From Ornatilinea apprima (GTDB lineage Bacteria > Chloroflexota > Anaerolineae > Anaerolineales > Anaerolineaceae): a stretch of 64,000 nucleotides of DNA. The DNA is taken from assembly GCF_001306115.1 (NCBI RefSeq), contig NZ_LGCL01000019.1, forward strand, positions 124,001 through 188,000. Direction: 5' to 3'. The notes under the pieces are model-generated. The model was not told where the DNA came from, searched no databases, and saw only the letters and a program-made list of their open reading frames with translations. Both the position numbers and the translations under genes were made by a program. Positions 42,200 through 52,065 of the stretch are shown here, piece after piece (position 1 is the first letter of the stretch; each line of letters opens with the position of its first letter).

Positions 42200-42272
42200 C
42201 GCCCCCGGCGCGACTCGAACGCGCAACCAACTGATTCGAAGTCAGGTACTCTATCCATTGAGCTACGGGGGC
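42200..42272 (-). tRNA. tRNA-Arg (anticodon TCG)
   Basis: Cloverleaf on the minus strand: acceptor GCCCCCG / CGGGGGC, D arm GCTCAATGGATAGAGT, anticodon loop CTTCGAA giving TCG (reads CGA), T arm GCGCG TTCGAGT CGCGC. Discriminator G; CCA is not encoded. The anticodon stem has one C-U mismatch at its base. A consensus promoter lies just upstream. Confidence 0.95.
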
Positions 42273-42294
42273 GTGCTCTTCTTTAACCTACCGT

Positions 42295-42324
42295 ATTATA
42301 TCCGCTTGCGCCGATCCCTGTCAA
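42295..42324 (-). promoter_or_regulatory. Consensus promoter of tRNA-Arg
   Basis: Minus strand TTGACA (42324-42319), 18-base spacer, TATAAT (42300-42295). Both hexamers match the sigma70 consensus exactly. Transcription should start near 42288, 16 bases before the tRNA 5' end. Confidence 0.85.
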
Positions 42325-42465
42325 TGATCGCCCCCAACCCAACCGCGCCCTTTTTTACGCACCCTTTACACTCCCCTTATCCCAAATTTACCCACCTGCG
42401 GCCTGCTTCGCCGTATGATAGACAAGGCATAATCGAATCGATTCATTTCTCTACCAACAGACCTT

Positions 42466-43254
42466 ATGACTCAAACCATTGCCATTTCCAATCAGAAAGG
42501 CGGCGTCGGTAAAACGACGACCTGCGCTTCCATTGGCGCTGCGCTTGTCAAGAAAGGCGCTCGCGTTCTGCTCGTCGATCTCGACTCTCAGGCCAGCCTC
42601 AGCGTCGCGCTCGGCCAGGCGGTCCACCTCAACGATGAATCCATCGCCGACCTGCTCGACACGTCGCCATCCTCCGGCGAGCTTTCCCCCGCCGATCTCA
42701 TCCACCCCACCAGCCTGCCCGGTCTCGACATTGCGCTCGGCGACCCGCGCCTGGCGGTGGTGGAACATCACCTCCCCGAGCAGACCGGCTACGAACACCT
42801 GCTCAAAAACCATCTCCAGTCGCTCGCGGCGGGCTACGATTTCGTTCTTCAGGATTGCTCTCCCTCTCTCGGCCCCCTCACCATTATGGCACTCACCGCC
42901 GCCAATCAGGTGATCGTTCCCGTCCAGCCCGATTACCTGGCTGCCTGGGGCATTATGCGCCTGATGGAGACCATCGAAGCCGTTCACCAGCGCACCAACC
43001 CCCATCTCCAATACCGCATTCTGGCCGTTATGTACGACCAGCGCAACACCATCACGCGAGAAATGCTCAACCGCCTCCAGCAAAACTTCAACGGGCGCAT
43101 CTTCAAAACCATCATTGGCGTCGATACCCGCGTCCGCGAGTGCGCTGTTACCGGTGAGCCTCTGCTCCAATACGCTCCCTCCACCCGCGCCAGCAAGCAG
43201 TACCTTCAGGCTGCCGGCGAATACCTGCAGTGGATTGGATCATCGGAAGGATAA
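42466..43254 (+). CDS. ParA/Soj-family ATPase
   Basis: 262-residue ATPase with a complete deviant Walker A, ISNQKGGVGKTTTCASIG, Walker A' VLLVDLDSQASLSVALG, and Walker B FVLQDCSPSLG. It is an orphan ParA (no parB follows). Instead a CheW-like gene starts one base after its stop and a chemoreceptor comes next. In other bacteria, ParA-like proteins such as ParC and PpfA place chemosensory arrays in the cell. This operon layout suggests the same job. ATG 42466 has no obvious ribosome site; the promoter was not identified with confidence. Confidence 0.88.
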   Translation: MTQTIAISNQKGGVGKTTTCASIGAALVKKGARVLLVDLDSQASLSVALGQAVHLNDESIADLLDTSPSSGELSPADLIHPTSLPGLDIALGDPRLAVVEHHLPEQTGYEHLLKNHLQSLAAGYDFVLQDCSPSLGPLTIMALTAANQVIVPVQPDYLAAWGIMRLMETIEAVHQRTNPHLQYRILAVMYDQRNTITREMLNRLQQNFNGRIFKTIIGVDTRVRECAVTGEPLLQYAPSTRASKQYLQAAGEYLQWIGSSEG

Positions 43255-43255
43255 C

Positions 43256-44062
43256 ATGAAAAAACCCTCCAAAATGAAAGCTGCTCTCGACAGCCTCTTC
43301 TCTTCAACCCAGGCCGTGGAAGATCTGCCGGTTATCGAGAAACCCGCGCCTGTCAAAGCGCCGCGCAAGACCGCGCCCAAACCCAAGGCCGCCCCGGTCG
43401 AACCCAAACCTGCCGAGGCCGAAACCCAGCCAGCAGCCCCGGCAGCCGAACCAGCCGATCCACCTACCGCTGCGGCTGTTCCCCCCGCGCCAGCTCCGGC
43501 CAAACCCAATCCAGCCCCCGCGCCTGCCCCCGAGCTTGCGCCCGCGCCAGCCGAGAAACCAGTCCCCGCCCAGCCGCAGAGCGCCGCGCGCGCCGAGCAG
43601 CTGTCTTCGCAGCTCGACGACGCCGTGGAACAGCTTGTCATTTTCAGCCTGGCCAATGAATTCTTCGGCCTGAAAATCGACAAAGTCGACGGCATTATCA
43701 AACCGCAGGCCATCACCCCCGTGCCCCACACCAAAAAGCACATTATCGGCGTCACCAATCTGCGGGGCACCGTTTTGCCCGTCATTGACCTGCGCCTGCG
43801 CTTTGGCCTGCATTCCGCCAGCCTTGACGACAATACTCGCGTCGTCGTCATCAAAGCGGGCGATCTCAACGCCGGTCTGATGGTGGATGAGGTTACGCAA
43901 GTGGCGCAAATTCCTTTGTCGGCCATTGACCTCACCCCTCAAATCACCGTGTCGCTCGACTCGAATTATGTTCGCGGCCTTGCCAAAACCGATGAGCGCA
44001 TTGTTATCCTCCTCGATCTTGAAAAAGTGCTGGCCGCCTCGGCTCCCCGCCAGGCGGGATAA
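43256..44062 (+). CDS. CheW-like coupling protein with long Pro/Ala-rich N-terminus
   Basis: 268 residues. The first about 125 are low-complexity, rich in Pro, Ala, Lys and Glu (EKPAPVKAPRKTAPKPKA and similar). The C-terminal about 140 form a CheW domain: QLVIFSLANEFFGLKIDKVDGI, VPHTKKHIIGVTNLRGTVLPVIDLRLRFG, VVVIKAGDLNAGLMVDEV. CheW domains dock chemoreceptors and the CheA kinase. ATG 43256 with GGAAGGA inside the parA end is preferred over a longer upstream frame. The disordered extension is a plausible contact for the ParA protein, similar in kind to ParP-type adaptors, but this is inference. Confidence 0.85.
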   Translation: MKKPSKMKAALDSLFSSTQAVEDLPVIEKPAPVKAPRKTAPKPKAAPVEPKPAEAETQPAAPAAEPADPPTAAAVPPAPAPAKPNPAPAPAPELAPAPAEKPVPAQPQSAARAEQLSSQLDDAVEQLVIFSLANEFFGLKIDKVDGIIKPQAITPVPHTKKHIIGVTNLRGTVLPVIDLRLRFGLHSASLDDNTRVVVIKAGDLNAGLMVDEVTQVAQIPLSAIDLTPQITVSLDSNYVRGLAKTDERIVILLDLEKVLAASAPRQAG

Positions 44063-44080
44063 AGAAATATAAATTTTGAA

Positions 44081-44103
44081 AGCATCCCTGCGGACGGGAT
44101 GCT
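44081..44103 (+). terminator. Weak hairpin after the CheW-like gene
   Basis: AGCATCCC, 7-base loop, GGGATGCT, followed by ATCTTGT. The U-tract is poor, so termination may be partial; the receptor gene starts 154 bases later. Confidence 0.35.
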
Positions 44104-44256
44104 ATCTTGTCAGTAGTAATAATTTCATTACCAAAAGACTCAACCTTTTATTGTTTTGGTCGATAATCAAACCAGATCGATTATTGTTTGCGATTCATGC
44201 CCTGGTTTGCAGGCTGTTAACACACACTCAATTCCACACAGGAGACCAAAGCTGCC

Positions 44257-46701
44257 ATGAATTTTTGGAACAATTGGAAAGTCAGCACCAAAGTCATTGT
44301 GGGTTTCACCCTCCAAATGCTGATGATTCTGCTCATTGGGGGATTGAGCATCTTCCGCAACGCTCAAATCTCCGACACCGTAAAATCGCTATCCGAACAA
44401 ACCGCCGCCGAGCAGCGCCTGGCCGAGCGGCTGGCCGGCGAAATTGCCAATGTTCAGCTCAAAGCCTTCGAGTATATTCAAACCGAAGACGAAGAGAAGT
44501 ATCAGGTCTTTATAGACGCCTATACCGCCTACGAAGGCCTCCTCAACGAAGCTGAAAGCACCATCCGCAACTCAGACCGGCTGGTCTTGCTGCAGCAAAT
44601 CAAAAACGGCATCAATGAGTATTACCGCTATGTCAAAGGCATCCACAACCTGTTGGTTGAACGCCGCACCGCCATCGATACCGTCCTTGAAGTGGATAGT
44701 AAGCTGGTATACACCCGCCTGGCGCAAATTGAAGACCGTTATTACCGCAACGAACGCTTTGCCGAACAGCGCCTCACCAGCATCATGTACAATTCCTTTG
44801 CCAGCATGGAAGCCTCGGCGCTGCGCTACCTTTCCAACCGCACCGACGAGAATTACCTCGAGTACACCAAAATGTACAACGCGGCAAAGCAGAGTTTTGA
44901 GAACCTGAATGAAATTCTTACCTCTGAATCAGAACGCCAGCTGGTAAAGCAGGTGATGGACTCGGTGGATTCGTACAATACCGGGTTCAAAGACGTCAAA
45001 AGCAGCTCAGACGTCCAGCAAAACCTGATCTACGACACCCTGTTCCCCATTGGATTAAACATCCAGGCGGCTGCCAGAGAAATGTCGGACAGCACCGAAT
45101 CCGATTTCAGCAACGCGGCTGAGCTCTCCAACCAGAGTGTAGCCCAAACCCGCGTTATGCTTCTGCTGGTTGTGATTGCTAGCCTGGCGGTGTCAGTAGC
45201 GTCAGGTGCGGCCATTGTTACCAGTATCAACCGGCCCATTTCTCTGATCACCACCATCGCCCAGCGCCTATCCAAAGGCGACCTGAACCGCGATCTTTCA
45301 GAAAAAGACCGTGCCGCCATCACCAACCGCCGCGATGAATTTGGGAAAATCGGCAGCTCTTTTATTTCTCTCATAGACGACTACCTCCAGGTGCTGGCCG
45401 ACCGCTCACGCCAGGTTGCCGCCGGAGATCTCAGCGTCAGCATTCAGCCCCAATCCGACCTGGATGAGCTGGGAATCGCGTTAAACCAGATGGTCAGCGA
45501 ACTGCGCGGCCTGGTCGGTGAAGTGAAAGACCACACCGAAGCGATGGTCAGCTCAATTGAGGATGTCGCCTCAGCCTCTCACCAGTCCAGCGTGGCCACC
45601 AATCAAATCGCCTCCACTATTCAACAGGTCGCGCGCGGCATCGGCCAGCAAGGCGATTCGATTAACTCAACGGTTGTTTCGGTTGAGCAGATGAAACGCT
45701 CGATCGAAGGCGTGGCACGCGGTGCTCAGGAACAGGCCGCGGCCATTTCCCGCGCCGCAGCCGCCACTTCAGAGCTCAGCTCAACCATCGATTGGGTCGT
45801 CGATGCCTCACAACAACAATTTATGGCTGCTTCCGCTGCCTCCGAAAAGAGCCAGGCCGGCGCCGAATCGGTTACCCAAACCATCGAAGGGATGAACCGA
45901 ATCCGCGAACAGGTGCAGCTCTCCGCCGAAAAAGTGCGCGAAATGGGCAAAATGTCCGAATCAATCGGCAATATCCTCGAAACCATCGACGACATCGCCT
46001 CGCAAACCAATTTGCTGGCGCTCAACGCCGCCATCGAAGCTGCCCGCGCCGGCGAACACGGCAAAGGATTTGCTGTTGTTGCCGACGAAGTCCGCAAACT
46101 GGCCGAGCGTTCTTCCTCCGCCACCCGCGAGATCGCCACGCTGATCAAACAGGTTCAAAAATCGGTGCAAGACTCGGTTCAGGCCATGGATCGCTCAGCC
46201 AAAGAGGTGGAAAACGGCGTCAAGCTCTCCGCCCAGTCCGAACAGGCCCTGGGTGAAATTCTGGGCGCGTCGGAAGGTTTGAAGATGATTGGTGAAGAGG
46301 TTTCCTTCACTGCTGAAAAAATGAAAAACCTCGCCGCAAATCTGGTGAGCATCATGGACGACGTCTCGGCAGTGGTGGAAGAAAACACCGCCTCATCAGA
46401 AGAAATGGCCGCTGGTTCCGACGAAGTATCCCTCTCCATCGAGACCATCGCTGCCGTCAGCGAAGAGAACTCCGCCGCTGTTGAAGAGGTATCCGCCTCC
46501 ACCGAAGAGCTTAACGCCCAGGCTGAAGAGGTTACCGCCGCAGCGTCAGACCTCACCGGCATGGCCCGCGACCTGCTTGCCACGGTGCAGCGCTTCCGCC
46601 TCAACGGCCAATCCGCCAGCCCGGAGACTGAAGAAACCGCAGATAACCAAGACTGGACAGAAGAAGCGGCCACGCCTCTTGCCGAGGCCGAACCCGCTTA
46701 A
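44257..46701 (+). CDS. Methyl-accepting chemotaxis protein
   Basis: 814-residue transmembrane chemoreceptor. TM1 is at about 14-33, an extracellular helical sensor region (four-helix type) at about 35-290, TM2 at about 295-317, then HAMP and a second HAMP-like stretch ([22 protein letters not shown]), and a long coiled-coil signalling domain. The hairpin tip [42 protein letters not shown] (split across the tip) is almost fully conserved and includes the Glu/Gln-type methylation neighbourhood. No cheA, cheR, cheB or cheY lies nearby. The C-terminal tail is acidic ([12 protein letters not shown]) and lacks the NWETF-type pentapeptide. Confidence 0.95.
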   Translation: MNFWNNWKVSTKVIVGFTLQMLMILLIGGLSIFRNAQISDTVKSLSEQTAAEQRLAERLAGEIANVQLKAFEYIQTEDEEKYQVFIDAYTAYEGLLNEAESTIRNSDRLVLLQQIKNGINEYYRYVKGIHNLLVERRTAIDTVLEVDSKLVYTRLAQIEDRYYRNERFAEQRLTSIMYNSFASMEASALRYLSNRTDENYLEYTKMYNAAKQSFENLNEILTSESERQLVKQVMDSVDSYNTGFKDVKSSSDVQQNLIYDTLFPIGLNIQAAAREMSDSTESDFSNAAELSNQSVAQTRVMLLLVVIASLAVSVASGAAIVTSINRPISLITTIAQRLSKGDLNRDLSEKDRAAITNRRDEFGKIGSSFISLIDDYLQVLADRSRQVAAGDLSVSIQPQSDLDELGIALNQMVSELRGLVGEVKDHTEAMVSSIEDVASASHQSSVATNQIASTIQQVARGIGQQGDSINSTVVSVEQMKRSIEGVARGAQEQAAAISRAAAATSELSSTIDWVVDASQQQFMAASAASEKSQAGAESVTQTIEGMNRIREQVQLSAEKVREMGKMSESIGNILETIDDIASQTNLLALNAAIEAARAGEHGKGFAVVADEVRKLAERSSSATREIATLIKQVQKSVQDSVQAMDRSAKEVENGVKLSAQSEQALGEILGASEGLKMIGEEVSFTAEKMKNLAANLVSIMDDVSAVVEENTASSEEMAAGSDEVSLSIETIAAVSEENSAAVEEVSASTEELNAQAEEVTAAASDLTGMARDLLATVQRFRLNGQSASPETEETADNQDWTEEAATPLAEAEPA

Positions 46702-46727
46702 GCCGGTTTCAGGTTTTTCCAGTTCAC

Positions 46728-46760
46728 AAACCCTGCTCAAAATAGAGCAGGGTTTTTTTT
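46728..46760 (+). terminator. Terminator after the chemoreceptor gene
   Basis: AAACCCTGCTC, short A-rich loop, GAGCAGGGTTT with a run of eight or more T. The 11-bp stem and T-tract are typical of a strong intrinsic terminator. Confidence 0.92.
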
Positions 46761-46770
46761 GGTTATCCAA

Positions 46771-46800
46771 ATGACAAAAACACTTTATAAACCTTATACA
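46771..46800 (+). promoter_or_regulatory. Candidate promoter of the fasciclin lipoprotein gene
   Basis: ATGACA (46771-46776), 18-base spacer, TATACA (46795-46800), each five of six to consensus. It follows the terminator above and precedes the start codon by 110 bases. Confidence 0.5.
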
Positions 46801-46909
46801 TAGAAACGATTTTAATTAGACAAAGATGATACGAATAGGTATTATTGTGATCAATAACCTGAACAACAAACAGGACCTACCCGATAAAAGAATTGAAAAG
46901 GAGTTACCC

Positions 46910-48655
46910 ATGAAAAAGCTGTTCTCGCTATTCTCTGTACTGATGGTAGCCGCCCTGGTGCTGGCTGCCTGTGCTCCGGCTGCCACCCCCATGCCCGAGC
47001 CTACCCCCGTTCCTCCCACCCAGGCGCCCGAGCCGACCGCGGTGCCCACCGAAGCCCCCAAAACCATTGTGGATATTGCCGTAGAAGATGGACGCTTCAC
47101 CACCCTGGTTGCTGCCGTACAGGCCGCCGGACTGGCCGAGACGCTCTCTGGCGAGGGACCCTTCACGGTCTTCGCCCCCACCGATGACGCCTTTGCCAAA
47201 CTACCCGAAGGCACTGTCGAAGCTCTCCTGGCCGACATTCCCACCCTCTCCGAAATTCTCCTTTACCACGTCGTTCCTGGCGCGGTGATGGCTGAGCAGG
47301 TCGTAGAGCTGAAATCCGCAGAAACGGCTGCCGGTATCGATGTACGCATCAAAGTGATGGACGGAAAAGTGTTTATCAACGATGCCGAAGTGCTGATCAC
47401 CGATATTGAAGCTTCCAACGGTGTCATCCATGTGATTGACTCGGTCATCCTGCCGCCCGCCGATATTGTTGACATCGCTGTTGCCGATGGCCGCTTCACC
47501 ACCCTGGTCGCCGCCGTACAGGCTGCAGGACTGGTGGAAACGCTCAAAGGCGAAGGCCCCTTCACCGTCTTTGCCCCCACCGATGACGCTTTCGCCAAGC
47601 TGCCCGAAGGCACGATCGAAGCCCTGCTGGCCGACATTCCCGCCCTTTCCGACATTCTGCTCTACCATGTTGTGCCCGGTAAGTACTACGCTGAAGACGT
47701 GTTAGCCATGCCGGTTCTCGAGTCCGCTCAGGGATCGTCCTTGCTGGTGAAATTGATGGAAGGCAAAGCCATGCTCAATGACGCCGAGATCATCATCACC
47801 GATATCCCCGCCCGCAACGGCGTGATACACGTCATCGACACCGTCGTGACCCCAGGCAACATTGTTGAAACCGCTGTCAAAGATGGCCGCTTCACCACCC
47901 TGGCTGCCGCTCTGCAAGCCGCCAACCTGGTGGAAGCCCTGCAAGGCGAAGGTCCCTTCACTGTCTTCGCCCCCACCGATGAAGCTTTCGCCAAACTGCC
48001 CGAAGGCACCGTGGAAGCTCTGCTGGCCGACATTCCAACCCTCAGCAACATTCTGCTCTACCATGTGGTAGAAGGCTCTGTCAAAGCCGCCGACGTGGCT
48101 GGCCTCAGCAATGCCGACACCCTGGCTGGTGAGAAACTGAATATCATGATCGATGGCGAGAAAGTCATGATCAATGACGCTCAGGTGATCATCGCCGATA
48201 TCGTTACAACCAACGGCGTGATCCATGTCATCGACACGGTTCTACAGCCCCGCGACATCGTCGACACCGCCGTAGCCGACGGCCGCTTCACCACTCTGGC
48301 CGCCGCCCTGGAAGCCGCTGGCCTGATCGAAACGCTCAAAGGCGCAGGTCCCTTCACTGTATTCGCCCCCACCGATGACGCTTTCGCCAAGCTGCCCGAA
48401 GGCACCGTGGAAGCTCTGCTGGCGGACATTCCGGCCCTCACCAATATTCTGACCTACCATGTCGTGGCTGGTGAAGTATACGCCGCCGATGTGGTCAACC
48501 TGGAAAGCGCGGCCACCGTTCAGGGCCAGCCGGTCTCCATCAAAGTGGAAGACGGCAAGGTCTTCATCAACGAAGCCCAGGTCATCATCACCGATATTGC
48601 CGCGAGCAATGGCGTGATCCACGTGATAGACTCGGTCATTCTCCCTCCCCAATAA
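46910..48655 (+). CDS. Lipoprotein with four fasciclin (FAS1) domains
   Basis: 581 residues. A lipoprotein signal ([20 protein letters not shown]) is followed by a Pro/Thr linker and four tandem FAS1 domains of about 132 residues. Each has IVD/ETAVxDGRFTTL, [20 protein letters not shown], LLADIPxLxxIL(L/T)YHVVxG and GVIHVIDxV. Domains are very alike, also at DNA level, with a period near 396 bases, pointing to internal duplication. FAS1 proteins mediate adhesion and surface interactions, so it is likely a membrane-anchored adhesin. ATG 46910 has AAAGGAG upstream; the frame could extend but that part is not a signal peptide. Confidence 0.93.
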   Translation: MKKLFSLFSVLMVAALVLAACAPAATPMPEPTPVPPTQAPEPTAVPTEAPKTIVDIAVEDGRFTTLVAAVQAAGLAETLSGEGPFTVFAPTDDAFAKLPEGTVEALLADIPTLSEILLYHVVPGAVMAEQVVELKSAETAAGIDVRIKVMDGKVFINDAEVLITDIEASNGVIHVIDSVILPPADIVDIAVADGRFTTLVAAVQAAGLVETLKGEGPFTVFAPTDDAFAKLPEGTIEALLADIPALSDILLYHVVPGKYYAEDVLAMPVLESAQGSSLLVKLMEGKAMLNDAEIIITDIPARNGVIHVIDTVVTPGNIVETAVKDGRFTTLAAALQAANLVEALQGEGPFTVFAPTDEAFAKLPEGTVEALLADIPTLSNILLYHVVEGSVKAADVAGLSNADTLAGEKLNIMIDGEKVMINDAQVIIADIVTTNGVIHVIDTVLQPRDIVDTAVADGRFTTLAAALEAAGLIETLKGAGPFTVFAPTDDAFAKLPEGTVEALLADIPALTNILTYHVVAGEVYAADVVNLESAATVQGQPVSIKVEDGKVFINEAQVIITDIAASNGVIHVIDSVILPPQ

Positions 48656-48678
48656 TCGCCAATTGCGCGGCACGAAAA

Positions 48679-48718
48679 GCGGCGGCCTCTATAACAGAGG
48701 CCGCCGCGTTATTTTTTT
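48679..48718 (+). terminator. Terminator after the fasciclin gene
   Basis: GCGGCGGCCTCT, ATAAC loop, AGAGGCCGCCGC, then GTTATTTTTTT. A 12-bp GC-rich stem with a T-tract, between this gene and the convergent ABC operon. Confidence 0.9.
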
Positions 48719-48729
48719 CCACAACCACG

Positions 48730-49962
48730 TCAGGCTTTTCCCAACAAAGCCAGCAAAAAAGTTTTCACATCCGCTTTTTGCCCGGCGATCAGGTTCTGCG
48801 CGCGGAACATACCCGCCGAAGCGCGCACTGTCAGCACGCAGGTCACTGCCAGCAGAGCTACCGCCAGCCCCGTCTGCCATAAAGGCACATCCGTCGCTGC
48901 CATGCGCGTCATCATCGCCATCGGCGAGCTGAGCGGGAACAGGCTTAAAAACACCGATAAGGCCGCGTTTGGCCGGTTGATCAACGCGCTGATCAGCATC
49001 AGCGGCACAATCATCGGCATCATGATGATAAACGTAACTTGCGACGCCTCTTTAATATTTGGTACCAGCGCGCCCAGGCCACCCAGCAGACTGGCATAGA
49101 TCGCGTATCCCAGAATAAAGAAGACTACAAACCAGACCAAAATCTGCGGCGGCAGTTGGAATTCTTCCGGCAGGTTAAAGGTCTGTCCGCCCAGGCGCAG
49201 CAGCAGCAGGCCCGCCCCGCCCCAAACGACCGACTGCAGCAGGCCAACCAAACCCAATGCGATGATCTTACCGGTTAGCAGTTGTATGGGGCGCACTGAA
49301 GACAGCAGAATTTCCATCACGCGGTTCTGCTTTTCATCCGAAATGCTGTTCAGCATGGTGCTGGAAGACGACATCACCATCACATAGAACAACATCGTTA
49401 CACCATAGGGCAGGAAGAAGGTCATCAAATTGTCTTCATCCCGCTGCGATTGCGGTTTGAGGTACTTGCGCTCCAGCACCAATGGATTCGCCAATCGTTC
49501 CGCGATCACCGGGTCTTCCGCGGCCAGGCTGCTCTGTAATGCGGCCCGCAAGCCAGATGCTTCGTCAAACGCCGCCAGTGGGTTGAAATCCGGGCGGTAA
49601 TAAAACACCTCTCCCGTTTCCACATAACCAGCCGTGATCACATAATAAGCCGCAATCTTGCCGGCCTGTAAATCCGCTTTAGCGGTTTCCTCGTCTTCGT
49701 AGCGCACAAACCGCTCCCGCAAGTCCGGGTCTTCCTCCTTCAACAGTCCGCTGAAATCAATATACCCTTCCATCTCGGGCAGGTTGCCCTCATCGCTAAA
49801 CACATTCGCAATGGTGTTCTCCGCCTCTGTTCCGCGCAGCTTACCAACAGCCCACATCGCCACAAAAGAAACCAGCGGGATCAGCACCAGCGCCAGGAGG
49901 AACGAGCGGCGGGTTACAATGCGAATAAACTCATTCTTCAGTACAAACCAGGTCTTATTCAT
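48730..49962 (-). CDS. ABC-2 type transporter permease (NatB-like), second subunit
   Basis: 410-residue permease. One TM anchor lies at the N-terminus (RRSFLLALVLIPLVSFVAMW), followed by a large extracytoplasmic domain, then five or six TM segments. The start of the membrane part has SSSTMLNSISDEKQNRVMEILLSSVRPIQLLTGKIIALG, the NatB/ABC-2 signature. The last gene of the three-gene operon; one base separates it from the upstream permease. Likely exports ions, drugs or a cell-envelope compound; not resolvable. Confidence 0.88.
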   Translation of the reverse strand: MNKTWFVLKNEFIRIVTRRSFLLALVLIPLVSFVAMWAVGKLRGTEAENTIANVFSDEGNLPEMEGYIDFSGLLKEEDPDLRERFVRYEDEETAKADLQAGKIAAYYVITAGYVETGEVFYYRPDFNPLAAFDEASGLRAALQSSLAAEDPVIAERLANPLVLERKYLKPQSQRDEDNLMTFFLPYGVTMLFYVMVMSSSSTMLNSISDEKQNRVMEILLSSVRPIQLLTGKIIALGLVGLLQSVVWGGAGLLLLRLGGQTFNLPEEFQLPPQILVWFVVFFILGYAIYASLLGGLGALVPNIKEASQVTFIIMMPMIVPLMLISALINRPNAALSVFLSLFPLSSPMAMMTRMAATDVPLWQTGLAVALLAVTCVLTVRASAGMFRAQNLIAGQKADVKTFLLALLGKA

Positions 49963-49963
49963 C

Positions 49964-51163
49964 TTAAGCCTCCTGCCGGCGGAAAATCTCAGCCAGTTTC
50001 AGGCGTTTCCCATACTGCAGCATACCCAGGCGGAAAGCGCGTCCGGCCAGCCACAAGGCGCCAAAGGCTGTTGCGTACAGCAGCCCCAGCGACACAACAA
50101 TCTGCCACACCGGCAGAACCGTGAACGCCGCGCGCGCGGCCAGTGTAACCGGCGCGGTCAGCGGGAACAGACTTAATCCCACCGCCAGCAGGCTGTTGGG
50201 GCTTTCAATCAACGGGGTTATCAACCAATACGGCACAAAAAGCGGTATGGTGAACAACCCGGCCATCTGCTGCGCCTCGCGCGCTTCGGTGGCTGTCGCG
50301 CCGACCGCGGCCATTAACGCGGCTACCAGCACAAACGCCGCCGGCAGCGCGGCCAGAGAAAGCCACACATAGCTGCCGCCCAGGTTAATATCCCTCAAGA
50401 AGGGCACAAACGGGCGCACACCCAAGAACACACCCACCGGTACGGCAAACCACACCAGAAGCTGCGTCAGGCCAACGCTTAAATTTCCCAAAATCTTCCC
50501 GGCCATTAACTGTTCAGGGGATATGGACGTGATTACAATTTCCATCGTGCGGTTTTCTTTTTCTTCCACCACCGCCTGCAACAGATAACCGCCGCTCGTG
50601 TTCACCGCCAGCATTAAGAAAATTCCCATCACCAGCGGGATCACCAGATTGACCCAGTCATTTTCACCCGCTTTGCGGGTTAAGTCTTCCAGCGCGCGCA
50701 CTTCGATCTTGCTTCCATCCATCAGGCGCTCAGCGACAGCCGAGTCCAAGCCTTTCACCAGATTGACCTTCAAAAAATCCACAAAATCGTCCTGAGCGTT
50801 TTCGCCAACCGGTTCTTCTGCCACCAGAACCACTTCCCCCGTTTGCAGGTAGTCTTTAGCGACCACATAATAACCTTGAATCTGGCCCTCTTCCAACGCC
50901 TGCTGGGCAGAAGCGTCATCCGCGAAGGCGATCATATCTACTCTGCGCTCGGCCGTTTGCGCGGGCGCTGCCGGGTTGGTCAGCAAACCCGAATGGTCTA
51001 CATACCCAATCGGGTCATTGTTCATCATCACCACCACCGCCAGCACACCCACTCCACCGCTCAGAACAATAATCAGCGGCAGGCTGAGCAGCACCAGGAG
51101 AAAGCGCTTGCGCAATACCTGGCGCGCGTATTCATGCCAGAACACCAGCCAGATGTTTCTCAT
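49964..51163 (-). CDS. ABC-2 type transporter permease (NatB-like), first subunit
   Basis: 399-residue paralogue of the downstream permease with the same topology: N-terminal TM (FLLVLLSLPLIIVLSGGVGV), an extracytoplasmic domain and a membrane part starting with VEEKENRTMEIVITSISPEQLMAGKILGNL. The two are diverged enough to suggest a heterodimer with the ATPase upstream. Its start overlaps the ATPase stop as ATGA, so all three are co-translated. Confidence 0.88.
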   Translation of the reverse strand: MRNIWLVFWHEYARQVLRKRFLLVLLSLPLIIVLSGGVGVLAVVVMMNNDPIGYVDHSGLLTNPAAPAQTAERRVDMIAFADDASAQQALEEGQIQGYYVVAKDYLQTGEVVLVAEEPVGENAQDDFVDFLKVNLVKGLDSAVAERLMDGSKIEVRALEDLTRKAGENDWVNLVIPLVMGIFLMLAVNTSGGYLLQAVVEEKENRTMEIVITSISPEQLMAGKILGNLSVGLTQLLVWFAVPVGVFLGVRPFVPFLRDINLGGSYVWLSLAALPAAFVLVAALMAAVGATATEAREAQQMAGLFTIPLFVPYWLITPLIESPNSLLAVGLSLFPLTAPVTLAARAAFTVLPVWQIVVSLGLLYATAFGALWLAGRAFRLGMLQYGKRLKLAEIFRRQEA

Positions 51164-52065
51164 GCCTGGGCTCCTTCTCCCTTCACCACCTGAATAAATA
51201 TCTCATCCAGGGTCGGAGTAGCCACCTCAAAATGCTCCAACGCCACACCCATTTCCAATAGCGCTTTCAAGACAGACTGCGGAGAGACGCCGTCTGCCAG
51301 CACCAGGCGCGTTAACCCGTTATGGCCTTCCACCTTCACCACGCCCGGAATAGTATCAGGGATCGGATTGAGCGCCCGCACCAGCAGATCCTGCTCCGCG
51401 AACTGTCGTCGGATCTCATTCACCGAGCCGTACAGCATCGATTTACCGCGGTTGATCAACACCATGCGGTCGCATAGCTCTTCCACCTGGTGCATCTGGT
51501 GCGTGCACATCACAATGCAGGTGCCCTTCTCGCGTTCTTCCATCAGCAGATCTTTGACCATCTGCGTGTTCACCGGGTCTAACGCCGAAAAAGGTTCGTC
51601 AATAATAATCAACTCTGGCTTGTGCGCCAGAGTAACAATCAACTGCGCTTTCTGCTGCATGCCTTTGGAAAGCTCTTTCACCTTCTTTTTTCGATGCTCC
51701 GTCAAATCAAAGCGCTCCATCAGCGGCTCAATTCGCTCTTGCGCGGCCGCCGGAGAAAGCCCTTTCAAAGAAACCAGATAGTTCAAGCAGCGTTCCAGCG
51801 GAATTTCCTGGTACAGCCCGCGTTCCTCTGGCAAATAACCAATCCGGTTCTTTTTAGCCTCACTCATTGGCCCGCCCAAAACACTCACGCTGCCGCTGTC
51901 TGGCTTAAAAATATCCAGAATAATTCGAATCGATGTCGTCTTCCCCGCGCCATTGGGGCCTAGCAGCCCAAAAATTTCTCCTGGCTCCACCGCAAACGAA
52001 ACACCGTCCACGGCGCGCTGCTGCCCAAAGGTTTTGGTAATTTGCTCAACTACTACGGATACCAT
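51160..52065 (-). CDS. ABC transporter ATP-binding protein (NatA-like)
   Basis: 301-residue ATPase with Walker A LLGPNGAGKTTSIRIIL, Q-loop, signature KELSKGMQQKAQLIVTLAH, Walker B ELIIIDEPFSALDP and H-loop CTHQMHQ. A C-terminal extension of about 80 residues has the DUF4162-like region seen in NatA and related exporters. ATG 52065 is chosen because GGAGG lies seven bases upstream; the ORF can extend to ATG 52080, which would swallow that site. It drives the two permeases just downstream. Confidence 0.93.
   Translation of the reverse strand: MVSVVVEQITKTFGQQRAVDGVSFAVEPGEIFGLLGPNGAGKTTSIRIILDIFKPDSGSVSVLGGPMSEAKKNRIGYLPEERGLYQEIPLERCLNYLVSLKGLSPAAAQERIEPLMERFDLTEHRKKKVKELSKGMQQKAQLIVTLAHKPELIIIDEPFSALDPVNTQMVKDLLMEEREKGTCIVMCTHQMHQVEELCDRMVLINRGKSMLYGSVNEIRRQFAEQDLLVRALNPIPDTIPGVVKVEGHNGLTRLVLADGVSPQSVLKALLEMGVALEHFEVATPTLDEIFIQVVKGEGAQA

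Noticed and set aside
42200-42272. tRNA-Arg as an att site with a direct repeat nearby
   Set aside because: No second copy of the tRNA 3' end was found within the AT-rich segment by eye.
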